The notes under the pieces were generated by a model. The model was not told the DNA's origin, did not search any database, and was given only the letters and a program-made list of their open reading frames with translations. Shown in pieces: positions 1 to 10,541 of a stretch of 64,000 nucleotides of DNA (positions within the stretch are counted from its first letter, which is position 1; each line of letters begins with the position of its first letter). The translations under genes were made by a program, and so were the position numbers. This stretch comes from Takakia lepidozioides (lineage: Eukaryota > Streptophyta > Takakiopsida > Takakiales > Takakiaceae), in assembly GCA_030704615.1 (NCBI GenBank), contig CM060731.1:48422001-48486000 (forward strand), read 5' to 3'.

Positions 1-1062
1 GACATCAATGAACAGGTAACGAGTAAAGCCTCCCTCAAAGAGAGACACAATATATTCTTCTGACGATAGATCCTGTATAGGAAATTACCATAGACAGAGA
101 ACCTACCAGGTGGGTCTTCAAGGGCAGATCCGGCGCCTCTCCTTGAGCTGCCATCATCACTGTCCGCCCGACACTTCACAACCCTCACTTCATCTCTTTC
201 TGCAAGGCACCAAAACCCATCTCTTTCTTCGAAAATACGTTCCGCAATTCGGCCGCAGCGTTTAACAACTCCCCAGTTGTCCGAAGAAGCTGCAGACAAT
301 TTCACACCATGCCTGCCCTTAGGTCTACCTGAGTGGAAAGGAGACACTGAAGGCGTGCTAGGCAGATGATTACAAATACAAGTGTGCGGCAACCAAAGGT
401 GCAATGCTCCTGCCATCTCTGTGTTTGCGAACCACACACCCTCTCCCTCAATCTCCTCTTCCCCCTGCTCTCCTCACTCTACTGTCGATGCAGCAGCTAG
501 CCTACCTTAGCTTACACTACCAAATAGTTGGAGTCTAATTTGTGATAAAAGTGCTATTAAAGATGCCATACATATCTGCTTTTTATGTATGCAGGAATAT
601 GTTACAATATGTTGTCAATGAAGAATATTTTGTGACTGACTCTCGTCAGTAATTTGTAGTGTACAATTGTTTCCCTCATGTCACCGAGTATTTTCTCCCT
701 CTCATTGCATGGATCAGAGTAGTTGGCTATGAGAGCCGCATGGGGGAAGGGATTGTGATGCTCACTAAGGTCTGCATGTCTGCACTCCAAAGGAACCTAC
801 TCATGCTGTGGCAACCTGACTCTCACAAGTGGAACATGGCAAAGGAAAAGCCTTTCTAGTCTAAGCTAAATTAAAGGACAGGTTCAGTAGGTCTGAGATA
901 CTGAATGGCAGATACAAGCAAACAGGTGCTCAATGTTGTATAGATCAGTCTCTCTTCTTGCATATTTTTTTTTCCCCAACCAAAATGAAAACCAACCAAG
1001 CAGGGGTAGATGTAGGTGTCCATGTGAAGCAAAGCACTTCTTTTCATGTATTTTCTTTGTTT
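1..1062. other. Intergenic DNA, no gene recognised
   Basis: I see only short open frames with no recognisable domain in this stretch. It lies downstream of the minus-strand PPR gene, so part of it may be that gene's former 3' untranslated region. Confidence 0.5.
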
Positions 1063-1291
1063 CACAAGTAAACCCCCAAGAACAGACCCCCTCTTGGAAA
1101 TGGTGAAAGGGGTTGGTATTATAACAATTGATCGCCCAACAGTCCTTGAGATGAATTTGGTGGCGGTGTAGCAGTCAGGTGCCCGAGGGGGCAAGCTGAT
1201 GTGCAAAGCAAATCGCCAGTTTCTCACTGTGTTAAGGTAGAAGTTTTTCCTTTTGCTCCTCCTCCAATGCAAATCGTCTACCCAGACACCT
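1063..1291 (-). pseudogene. Decayed DYW domain at the 3' end of the neighbouring PPR gene
   Basis: Directly after the stop of the PPR frame, the minus strand still aligns with the DYW deaminase of the intact PPR gene at 6.6-9.1 kb. Recognisable pieces are the HSE zinc-ligand region (now in another frame), 'PPRAP', 'TATKFIS' and a scrambled CSCGDYW end. The stretch that should hold CGDC is deleted, and small indels move the frame several times. The end near position 1063 is approximate. Established knowledge: DYW domains catalyse C-to-U RNA editing through a CDA-like zinc site (HxE, CxxC). Without an intact frame this region cannot encode that activity. Confidence 0.75.
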
Positions 1292-4200
1292 TCATCCATC
1301 CAGTCTCAGCTTGGCATGGATTGAGGCATCCTGTGGATCCCAGCGAAGGAGACATTTTGCGACACGTTCTGCCACCCCCACGTTCCCATGCTTTCTGCAG
1401 GCACCAAGCAAGGCCCCCCACACCCCAACACCTGGGTCGATTGGCATTTTGTTGATGAAGTTCTCTGCCTCACACAATCGCCCTGCACGGCCAAGAAGGT
1501 CCACCATGCAGCCAAAATGCTCAACTGTAGGAGTGAGGCCATGATCTCGACTCATGGAATCAAAGTAGTGATAGCCTTCATCCACCAGGCCCAAATGGCT
1601 ACATGCAGAGAGAATATTTATGAAGGTGATACTATCTGGCTTCAAGCCTTCATGTTGCAATTGTTCGAATAGTTGGAGGACCTCCCTGCCACAACCATGT
1701 TGCCCATATCCTGCGATCATGGCACTCCAAGATACCACATCTCGTTTGACCATATTGTCAAACACTTGACCCGCATCCTTCATGCTCCCGCATTTTACAT
1801 ACATATTAACAAGAGCATTCTCCAAATTTGCGTGTGGAGCTATTCCAGCCTTGATGATGTCAGCATGCACCTCTCTGCCCTTTTCAAGGATAGCCAAGCT
1901 GGAACACGCGTTGAGAACGCCAATGAATGTGACCTTATCAGGTGTCAACCCTTCCTGTATCATTTGCTCATAGATCACAAAAGCCTCCCTGCTACACCCA
2001 TGCTGTGCATATCCTGCGATCATTGTGCTCCATGTGAAAACATTTCGTCGTGTCATACTGTCAAACACTTGCCGTGCATCCTTTGTGCTCCCGCATTTGG
2101 CATACATGTGGACAAGAGTAGTTTCTAAATCAATATATGATGCAATTCCAGCCTTCATGACATCAGCATGGACCTCTTTGCCCTTTTCCAGGGCTCCAAG
2201 GTGGGCACACATGTTGAGCACACACATGAATGTGACCTTGTCAGGTATCAAACCTTCCTTTCTCATTTGCTCGTACATCTCAAAAGCCTCCCTACCACAC
2301 CCATGTTGAGCATATCCTGCAATCATAATATTCCATGAGACAACATCTTGTTCAGCCATATTGTCAAACACTTGACGTGCATCCTCTAGGCTCCCACATT
2401 TAGCATACATGTCAACAAGGGTATTCTCCATAGAAACATCTGGCTCAATTCCAGCTTTCATGATGTCAGCATGGACCTTTTTGCCCTTTTCCAGAGCTCC
2501 TAGCCTGGCACACACATTGAGAACACACATGAATGTGACTCTGTTGGGCATCACCCCTGCCTGCATCATTTGCTCAAAAGTTTCAAAAGCCTCCAAAACA
2601 CACGCATGCTGAGCATATCCTCCTATCATTACATTCCATGAGACCAAATCTCGTTGAGCCATGCTGTCAAACACTTGACATGCATCCTTTAAGCTCCCGC
2701 ATTTGACATACATGTCCACAAGGGTGGTCTGCAGAATGATATCTGGCATAATTTCAGCTTGGACAATATCAGCATGGACCTGGTTGCCCTTTCCAAGGGC
2801 TCCTAGGCTGGCACAGGCATTGAGAACACAAAGGAATGTGATCTTGTCGGGTGTCACCCTTTCCGACATCATTAGCTCATACAGCTCAAAAGCGAGCCTG
2901 TAACAGCTGTGCTGAGCATATCCAGTGATCATCGCATTCCATGATACCACATCTTGTTCAGTCATACTGTCGAATACTTGCCTTGCATCCTCTATGCTCC
3001 CACATTTTGCATACATGTCAACCAGGGTATTCCCCAGTCTGATATCTGGCTCAATTCCAGCTGCCACGATGTGAGAATGGACATCTTCACCCAGTTTCAG
3101 GGCTCCTAGGCTGGCACATGCATTGAGAACATAAATGAAGGTGATCTTGTTGGGCATCACCCCTTCACATATCATTTGCTCATACAGCTTGAAAGCTTGC
3201 ATAGCACACCCATGCTGAGAGTATCCTGCAATCATTGTACTCCATGAAACCACATTTCGTTCAGCCATATCGTTAAAGACTTCACAAGCATCCTTAATGC
3301 TCCCACATTTGGCGTACATGTGGACAAGGGTATTCTCTAAATTGATGTCTGGGGCAATTCCAAATTTCCTGATGTCAGCATGGGCCTGTTTGCCCTTTTC
3401 CAGAAATCCTAGGCTGGCACATACATGGAGAAGACAAGTATATGTGACACTGTTAGGTGTCACCTCTTCCCGAATCATTTGCTCATACATCTCGAAAGCT
3501 TCCCTACCACATCCTGCCATTATGGCGTTCCATGAGACTACATTTTGTTTAGCCATATTGTCAAACACATGACGTGCATCTGGCATGCTCCCACACTTGG
3601 CATACATGTCAATTAAAGTATTCTCCAGCATGATATCTGGTACAATTCCAGATTTAATGATGTCGGCATGCACTTCTTTACCCTTTTCCAGGGCTCCTAG
3701 GCTGGCACACGCATTAAGAACACAAATAAATGTGACCTTGTTGGGCATCACCTGTTCCCGTAGCATCTGCCCATAGATCTCGACAGCCTCCCTACAGCAC
3801 CCCTGCTGAACATATCCTGTGATCATCGCATTCCAAGAGACGATATCTCGTTGTGCCATATTGTCGAACACTCGACGTGCATCTTTCACACTCCCACATT
3901 TGGCATACATGTCAGCAAGAGCAGTCTCCAGGATCATATCTGTCGCAATTCCAGCTTTTAGAATATCAGCATGGACCTCTTTGCCCTTCTGCAGGGTACC
4001 TAGGCTGGCACATGCTTTGAGAAGGCAAATGAAGGTGACATTGTTGGGTGTCACCCCTTCCTGTCTCATTTGCTGATAAATCTCAAAAGCCTCCCTCCCA
4101 CGTCCATGCTTTGTATATCCTGACATCATTATTGTGCATGTAAAGACATCTCGTTTAGGCATATTGTCAAACACTTGGCGTGCATCCACCACGCTCCCAC

Positions 4201-4537
4201 ACTTGGCATACATGTTCACAAGGGTGTTGAGTACCAAGAAGTTTGGATTGAATCCAGTTTGTATAATGTGGGCATGCACCTGCTTTCCTATTTCTAGGTC
4301 TTTACTTTTGATGCACTGCCTCAAGAGAGAGATGTAAGTACTGGAGTCTGCTAAAATGTCTCGATGGTCCAAAATGTGCAGCACCTCTTTAGATCGTTGT
4401 GCCTTACATAGTGTGCTTACATCCTCACAAGTGCCAGAAGAGTTCTTGTTGACTCCTTCTCCTGCTCCACTTTTAGAAACAGTGGCCATGCTGGAAGTGC
4501 CTGGTATAAACAATGATGCTTGATTCAGCCCTGCCAT
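1292..4537 (-). CDS. PLS-class pentatricopeptide repeat protein with truncated C-terminus
   Basis: A single exon of 1081 codons encodes an RNA-binding PPR protein, expected in mitochondria or plastids. About nine tandem PLS units of roughly 101 residues are visible. Each carries a 'DMYAKCGS' loop, a 'VSWNAMI..GY' block and a 'GKEVHADI' block. The third unit is shortened around 'AGCGREAFEMYEQ'. The first ATG (4535-4537) is used and the N-terminus matches the sister gene at 6.6 kb. After the last unit the protein jumps from 'WDPQDAS' straight to 'IHAKLRLDG' and stops, so most of the E domain is missing and the DYW lies broken downstream. Family knowledge: PLS proteins bind organellar RNA at editing sites. 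This one may still bind RNA but would need a DYW partner; it could also be a pseudogene in progress. The repeat frame itself is open throughout. Confidence 0.85.
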   Translation of the reverse strand: MAGLNQASLFIPGTSSMATVSKSGAGEGVNKNSSGTCEDVSTLCKAQRSKEVLHILDHRDILADSSTYISLLRQCIKSKDLEIGKQVHAHIIQTGFNPNFLVLNTLVNMYAKCGSVVDARQVFDNMPKRDVFTCTIMMSGYTKHGRGREAFEIYQQMRQEGVTPNNVTFICLLKACASLGTLQKGKEVHADILKAGIATDMILETALADMYAKCGSVKDARRVFDNMAQRDIVSWNAMITGYVQQGCCREAVEIYGQMLREQVMPNKVTFICVLNACASLGALEKGKEVHADIIKSGIVPDIMLENTLIDMYAKCGSMPDARHVFDNMAKQNVVSWNAIMAGCGREAFEMYEQMIREEVTPNSVTYTCLLHVCASLGFLEKGKQAHADIRKFGIAPDINLENTLVHMYAKCGSIKDACEVFNDMAERNVVSWSTMIAGYSQHGCAMQAFKLYEQMICEGVMPNKITFIYVLNACASLGALKLGEDVHSHIVAAGIEPDIRLGNTLVDMYAKCGSIEDARQVFDSMTEQDVVSWNAMITGYAQHSCYRLAFELYELMMSERVTPDKITFLCVLNACASLGALGKGNQVHADIVQAEIMPDIILQTTLVDMYVKCGSLKDACQVFDSMAQRDLVSWNVMIGGYAQHACVLEAFETFEQMMQAGVMPNRVTFMCVLNVCARLGALEKGKKVHADIMKAGIEPDVSMENTLVDMYAKCGSLEDARQVFDNMAEQDVVSWNIMIAGYAQHGCGREAFEMYEQMRKEGLIPDKVTFMCVLNMCAHLGALEKGKEVHADVMKAGIASYIDLETTLVHMYAKCGSTKDARQVFDSMTRRNVFTWSTMIAGYAQHGCSREAFVIYEQMIQEGLTPDKVTFIGVLNACSSLAILEKGREVHADIIKAGIAPHANLENALVNMYVKCGSMKDAGQVFDNMVKRDVVSWSAMIAGYGQHGCGREVLQLFEQLQHEGLKPDSITFINILSACSHLGLVDEGYHYFDSMSRDHGLTPTVEHFGCMVDLLGRAGRLCEAENFINKMPIDPGVGVWGALLGACRKHGNVGVAERVAKCLLRWDPQDASIHAKLRLDG

Positions 4538-4808
4538 TCCACATGACTCAAACCCTCAGTTACAAATCTATCCAGTCGAATTAACACAATATATAAGCAC
4601 TCCACGATACTCCAAAGAAAGATTTCTCCATTGGGACGCGCCTGTTGGTTGACATAAACTGGGTTACAAACTGCTGCAGTCATCCACTTCAGAATAATCA
4701 GTACTAATCAGTACCAATAATACAAGTTTGAGTTGGGACCCTTGATTCATCATCTAAACAATACCAGCTGGATTGTCTGCCAGGAGATTCATGGTGTGCA
4801 TCAATATT

Positions 4809-5275
4809 TCAGCCAGCACCAGATTGTGCTAGAACTTGTATGGTGGCAGCTAGCTCTGGCTCCACCCAAGGAGGGTTTGCCCAACCCTCAATCCAAAGGA
4901 CCTCGTTTGAGCGTCTAGGTCTCAAGTCCGGTGATCTGAGACATTCCTGTGCATACCACCAGTGGTCAGGTGAATCAAAGCCTTGCTTCGACCAGTTTAA
5001 CCACCAAGATCCAAGCATCTTCCCGGCAGCTTTCCAAATAACGACTCACAGGAAGAGTAGGAACGCTCCTACTATTTCGACTACAAAGAGCATTTAATTT
5101 AAGTAACCAGAGAGCCACAAAACCTCATCCTGCCATCTTGAGGCTAGCGCCCTGCTTGACAAACGCTTTCAAGTTCAAAATGAAGATTCCCTTACCTTAT
5201 CAAACCTTCTGTCCCACCACTGTGAAGGATCGGAATGGAACTCCTGCCAGAGTCGTTCTTTGCTCATTGCTTGAC
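4809..5275 (-). pseudogene. Fragment of an organellar single-stranded DNA-binding (OSB) protein gene
   Basis: Two minus-strand blocks look like exons. Block 5196-5275 follows a CAG acceptor, reads 'LWQEFHSDPSQWWDRRFDK' and ends at a GTAAGG donor. Block 4809 to about 5018 contains 'PDHWWYAQECLRSPDLRP' followed by 'NEVLWIEGWANPPWV' and a stop. The tryptophan-rich W-x-E-F...WWD...PD...LW...PxWV pattern is the PDF motif of plant OSB proteins, which bind single-stranded DNA in organelles. I do not find the N-terminal OB fold upstream, so I call it a fragment; a missed exon further upstream is possible. Related WWD pieces reappear inside the transposon at 38.1-38.9 kb. Confidence 0.55.
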
Positions 5276-6557
5276 CTGCGTGCAAAAACCACATCATATG
5301 ACAATCTTCGGATTGCATTGGCCCTCTAGAGAAGGGCGCTGGTGCTTATACAAAAAAATTCTGAACTCTTAATTGATCAATCTCCCTCTCCGCCTGTCTA
5401 TCTCTTGATGTGGTGTGTTGGCTCCTTGCGCCAGAGACTCTCCGGGCTTCTGATGCACATTGTACACACACTCTCTCTCTCCCTCTCTCACTCCGTCACC
5501 TTTCTAAAAACCGGAGTACCGGCAGTGCATTCACAGCCACAAGTGACGAATTGGGGGCAATAGAAGCAGTAGTTACTCGCATCAAATCAGTGTTGTCCAG
5601 CATAATGCCTATACCTGCCCCCACATCAACACTCAATTCCCTACAACAGCAATATCATTGACTTCGCCAGAGCCATGTGGCGTTTGCGGTCCGATTTCCC
5701 ACACCCTAATGGGCTAGAACCCCCAGAGTATGAAGTACGCAAATATTTACGCCCCCATACCTGTCTTCACTATCCGTGGATTGTGGTAATCCGTTGCAGC
5801 GATCCCTTGCAAGGTCCTGGGCTCCAGCATGTTGGATCCACACTGGATTTCACAACTTCGATTTGTCATCTCACCCCTGTAAAAGACGGTGATGAAAAGC
5901 CCATAAAAGATAGGATGGATTATTGGCGGGGAAAGTTCTATGTTCTCTGTTCTCTGTTCTTTGGCGCCTTGGAGTTGGGTTCATGCGTGTTTAAGCGTCA
6001 CGCTCTGCCTTATTAGTGCTTGGAAGTGTGGAGTTGTATTCTTCTTCTTCGTCCTCCTCCCTCTCGCGGAGTAGCGGCATGGCAGAGAGCCTGGGCGCTC
6101 TCCTGAGCGTGCAGGGTGAGGCCAAACCTGATAAGGCCCTGTCTTCTCCCTGCGCTGAACGGGTGGGAGGCAACACCCCATGCAGCAGATTCACAGGCCC
6201 GTCTGTGGAGCTGGGGTGGGCGTCCACCTGTGCGATGCCAGGCCTGGGACCCTTGCAAATCATGGCTGTGACGTCTCTCCAGCAGCCTCCAGGGATACTG
6301 AACAAAGGTACACACCTGCATTCTTTTGGGTCTCCAAGGTGTGTGCACGAAAAGCAATCCAGGCTGCAATTTGTCTTACGCCCATGCTTGCAGAAACAGT
6401 TTGGTCTAAGAAGACAGCATGATGACTGTCTGTGCCGAGATCTTTCTTTGAAGTATCAAGGAGCTTTGAGATATATTATAGTGTGATGTAGTATAGTGTA
6501 CAGGTTTGGGATAAGAGTGTTCAGTTATGCAGGATTGCAGGGTTGAATCAGACACAG
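5276..6557. other. Spacer between the OSB fragment and the PPR-DYW gene
   Basis: No gene is recognised. A frame with a serine run near 6045-6080 and an ATG at 6079 precedes the PPR-DYW gene and could be 5' leader or a small upstream exon, but nothing in it matches a family I know. A CT-rich run lies near 5470-5490. Confidence 0.4.
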
Positions 6558-9080
6558 ATGTGTGTTGGACATGAGACTGGGAGCAGGGGTAGCACGTATA
6601 CCATTGCAACTACTTTCGACAGCGGGCCAGGAGAGGTAGCCAACAAGAACTCTTTCGGTACTTGTTGGGATGTGAGAACACTATGTAAGGCAGGACGACT
6701 GAAAGAGGCTCTGCACATTTTGAACCAAGGAGGCATTCGCGCGGACGCCAGTACTTATATCTGTCTCTTACAGGAGTGCATCAACAAGAAGGGTCTAGCA
6801 GAGGGGAAACAGGTGCACGCTCACATCATTCACAGTGGATTTAAGCCGGAAGTCTTTCTACTCAACACCCTTGTCAACATGTATGCTAAGTGCAAGAGCA
6901 TGGTGGATGCACGCCAAATGTTTGATGCCATGCCTGAAAGAGATACATTTACGTGGACAATAATGATAGCAGGATATACCAAGCACGGGAGTAGTAGAGA
7001 GGCTTTAAAGATCTACGAACGCCTGCAACGGGAAGGGGTGACGCCTAGCAGGGTAACATTCCTTTGCATTCTCAATGCGTGTGCCCACCTAGGAGCCCTG
7101 GAAAAGGGGAAGGAGGTCCATGCTGAAATCATTAAAGCTGGAATGGAGTCACATGTGACCCTACAGAATGCCCTTGTTGACATGTATGCAAAATGTGGGA
7201 GCATAAAAGGTGCGTGTCAAGTGTTTGAAAATATGGCTCAACGAGATGTGGTCTCATGGAGCGCGATGATCGCAGGGTATGCTCATAATGGGTGTGGTAA
7301 GGAGGCTTTGGATATCTACGAGGAAATGCAACGGGAAGGGGTGACCCCCAACAGGGTTACTTTCATTTGCGTTCTCAATGGGTGTGCCAGTCTGGGAGCC
7401 CTGGACAGAGGGAAACAGGTCCATGCTGACATCATCAAAGCTGGAATTGTATCATATGTAAATTTAGAGAATACGCTTGTCGACATGTATGCCAAATGTG
7501 GGAGCCCGAAGGATGCGCGTGAAGTGTTTGACAACATGCTTAAGCGAGATGTGGTCTCATGGAGTGCGATGATTACAGGATATGCCCAGCATGGGTGTGG
7601 GAGGGAGGCTTTCGAGGTTTATGAGCAAATGCAACTGAAAGGGGTGACACCTGACAGGGTCACGTTCACTTGCCTTCTTAATGCCTGTGCCAGCCTAGGA
7701 TCGCTTGAAAAGGGCAAAGAGCTCCATACTGACATCATCAAAGCTAGAATTGCCCCAGATATTGTTCTTGAGACTGCCCTGGCTGATATGTATGCAAAAT
7801 GTGGGAGCATGAAGGATGCATGCCAGGTGTTCGACAACATGGCACAACATAATGTGGTTTCATGGAGTGCAATGATAGCAGCATATGCTCAGCATGGGTG
7901 TGGAAAGGAGGCTTTTGGAATCTATGAGCAAATGCAATGTCGAGGCGTGACACCAGACAGGGTAACATTCATTTGCATTCTTAATGCCTGTGCCAGTCTA
8001 GGAGCTCTGGAAAAAGGGAAAGACGTCCATTCTGACATCATCAAGTCTGGAGTTGCATCATACATTAACTTGGACAATAGCCTTGTTAACATGTATGCCA
8101 AATGCGGGAGCATGGAGGATGCGGATGAAGTATTCAACAGTATGGCTAAACGAGATCTTGTCTCATGGAATGCCATGATCGCAGGATGTGCTCAAAATGG
8201 CTATGCTAGGGAGGCCCTGCAACTATTTGAACAAATGCAACACGAAGGCTTGAAACCTAACAGTATCACTTTTACATCTCTTCTCTCTGCATGTAGCCAT
8301 GTGGGTTTTGTAGATGAAGGCTGTCATCATTTTGATTCCATGAGTGAGGATCATGGTCTCACTCCTACAATGGAGCATTTTGGCTGCATGGTGGACCTTC
8401 TTGGCCGTGCAGGGCGACTGGATGAGGCAGAGGAGTTCATTAACAAAATGCCAATCGAACCAGATGCTTCAGTGTGGGGGGCCTTGCTTGGTGCCTGTAG
8501 CCTTCATGGTGAGGTCAAGCTAGCTGAACTTGCGGCAAACTCCCTTGTTAAGTGCGACCCACAGGACCCTGCAGCTTACGTATTGCTATCAAACATCTAT
8601 GCTGCGTCTGGCAGGTGGGACGACAAAGCAAAGGTAAGGAAATTGATGGAAGACAGAGGTGTCAGAAAGGAGGCAGGGTGCAGCTCCATTGAGATAGACA
8701 ACCAGGTGCATACATTTTTTGTAGAAGACAAATTGCATCCACGTATTGAGGAAATCCATGCTGAGCTTAGGCGATTGTTTAAGCATATCAAGGAGGCTGG
8801 GTATGTGCCTGACACTCGCTTTGTATTACATGATTTGGAGGACGAGCAAAAGGAACTTTCTCTTTGCTACCACAGTGAGAGGTTGGCCATTGCTTTTGGG
8901 CTTATCAGCACACCCCCCAGGGCCCCTATACGTGTGATAAAGAACCTTAGGGTGTGTGGTGACTGCCATACTGCCACCAAGTTCATCTCAAAGATTGTTG
9001 GTAGAGAAATTGTTGTGCGCGATGCCAACCGCTTTCACCACTTTGATAATGGGGTATGTTCTTGTGGGGATTATTGGTGA
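6558..9080 (+). CDS. PPR-DYW RNA-editing factor (PLS class, E and DYW domains)
   Basis: A single exon encodes 840 residues. The open frame extends a few codons upstream without an ATG, so I take the first ATG at 6558. Five PLS units ('DMYAKCGS' repeated about every 101 residues) are followed by an E/E+ region ('DPQDPAAYVLLSNIYA', 'KEAGCSSIEI') and a full DYW domain. The DYW domain has HSER (HxE), CGDCH (CxxC) and the terminal CSCGDYW. In this family the repeats choose the RNA target and DYW deaminates C to U in organellar transcripts. The E/DYW part is the region missing or broken in the minus-strand sister gene at 1.3-4.5 kb, and N-terminal similarity shows the two are divergently placed paralogues. 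No clear targeting signal can be read in the first 40 residues; organelle location is inferred from the family. Confidence 0.92.
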   Translation: MCVGHETGSRGSTYTIATTFDSGPGEVANKNSFGTCWDVRTLCKAGRLKEALHILNQGGIRADASTYICLLQECINKKGLAEGKQVHAHIIHSGFKPEVFLLNTLVNMYAKCKSMVDARQMFDAMPERDTFTWTIMIAGYTKHGSSREALKIYERLQREGVTPSRVTFLCILNACAHLGALEKGKEVHAEIIKAGMESHVTLQNALVDMYAKCGSIKGACQVFENMAQRDVVSWSAMIAGYAHNGCGKEALDIYEEMQREGVTPNRVTFICVLNGCASLGALDRGKQVHADIIKAGIVSYVNLENTLVDMYAKCGSPKDAREVFDNMLKRDVVSWSAMITGYAQHGCGREAFEVYEQMQLKGVTPDRVTFTCLLNACASLGSLEKGKELHTDIIKARIAPDIVLETALADMYAKCGSMKDACQVFDNMAQHNVVSWSAMIAAYAQHGCGKEAFGIYEQMQCRGVTPDRVTFICILNACASLGALEKGKDVHSDIIKSGVASYINLDNSLVNMYAKCGSMEDADEVFNSMAKRDLVSWNAMIAGCAQNGYAREALQLFEQMQHEGLKPNSITFTSLLSACSHVGFVDEGCHHFDSMSEDHGLTPTMEHFGCMVDLLGRAGRLDEAEEFINKMPIEPDASVWGALLGACSLHGEVKLAELAANSLVKCDPQDPAAYVLLSNIYAASGRWDDKAKVRKLMEDRGVRKEAGCSSIEIDNQVHTFFVEDKLHPRIEEIHAELRRLFKHIKEAGYVPDTRFVLHDLEDEQKELSLCYHSERLAIAFGLISTPPRAPIRVIKNLRVCGDCHTATKFISKIVGREIVVRDANRFHHFDNGVCSCGDYW

Positions 9081-10541
9081 GACAAACAACATTCATGGAA
9101 GAAGTCATTGCACATGTACTATTTTCTATCAGCATAAGGTGAAATGAATGGATTCTTTACACACAGCTTCTTTGAGCTTGAACATCAGCATATAGGCATG
9201 TTCCTAGCAGGTCTTCATTATCCTGGCACAGTAGTTGGTTGTCGGTTCCGGATGATCACCAGTTTTTATTTGTCATATAAGCTTCCATCATGCCACCATT
9301 GCGAAGGTAGATCATGTGAAAATTCACAAGGTTTGAAACAATTTAGTTTTGCAGCTGGTTTTGCAGCTACCAGAGAGACATTTGCAGGCAGGGAAAAGAT
9401 CCAACATTGGAAGTATGCAGTTGGAGTGTATGTAGAGGGACACAGGAAATTAGTCAAATCCCCCACTTGAAACAATAAGCAACGAGAATGCGGAGGCAAC
9501 TATCTACATTGTTGAGGTAGTTGTCTGATATCCAGTTCAAAAGGAGAGTTTTTAGTTATAGGGTACTCGTATACAGAACATCACCAACAGAGCAAGGCTG
9601 GGTACAAAACCCACAAACTCTAGGCACAAACAGCCAGAATAAAAGCTTCAACTAGATACATACTGATTCATCAGGGAGAGTTGGATTGTGGTAAAAGTAG
9701 GTACCACATGGGGATAAGAGGAAAGCGTCAATCCCACTTGCCCAATGTTTCATAAGAACAATCAATCACATACACTATCCCAGGTAAATATTCATGATAC
9801 AAAATCTTGTGAAATGCATGTACAGAGTAGAAGAAGGAAGACTCTTGCCGAAGAACTTATGGTGTCACCTTCACCCCGAAGGGCTAGTGCCTCCTGCTTG
9901 GACTATGGTCTAATGGCCATAACCAGGGCAATGCAGTTGCCCAACCCTCCCTCAAGGACTCGAAACCCCCCAGGTACCCACACATTAAGTAACTAGTTGA
10001 CCCAGGTACACCCCTTGTACACAGACTACTATTGGCATGTTTTTCTCACCCATCTGAGGCCGACATGTTGAAAAGAAGACAAGTGAAGGGAATGTTTCTT
10101 CAATTCGTGCAACTTGAAGCCAACTCTGCTCATACATTCGATTCCAGACCATCTGTATCAATCAATCACCAGCTGTCTCTGATACCAATAACAGTATGAA
10201 ATAAGTTCACGAGTTTCTAACATATTTCTAGTGCATCTGATGGAGCAAACCTGACAAACAAACACACAAGCAGCAGGCTACCCATCTTTGCCTAAAATTT
10301 TGCGAAGAGATCTGAGTTTTATTGATGTGAACATACAAAACCAATTTTCTTTTCACTGGAGACTTCACAAAATTTTGTGAGATAGCCCTGGTCGAAGAAG
10401 GGGATGAAAGTGTCCCCAAATGCAAAGTCAAAATCCTAGACTGCACAAACACAACAAACAGGAAAGCACCTTTTGTTGATCCATCCAAGTCACCAGGACA
10501 AGGCTGGGCCCAGCATGGTTGCCCATCATCAAATGACAGCT
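9081..10541. other. Intergenic DNA
   Basis: This stretch probably holds the 3' untranslated regions of the two convergent genes on either side. Beyond that I see no coding sequence. A segment near 9870-9990 contains a block resembling a pol III B box on the minus strand, too weak to call a SINE. Confidence 0.4.

Noticed and set aside
1673-4337. Series of plus-strand frames of 60-150 codons opposite the minus-strand PPR gene, with recurring 'MSAWTSLPFSRAPRLAHAL'
   Set aside because: They recur with the 303-bp PPR unit and are antisense shadows of the repeats, as are the minus-strand frames opposite 7.0-8.2 kb.
5460-5500. CT-rich run as a regulatory element
   Set aside because: It is simple low-complexity sequence with no link to a gene start that I can support.
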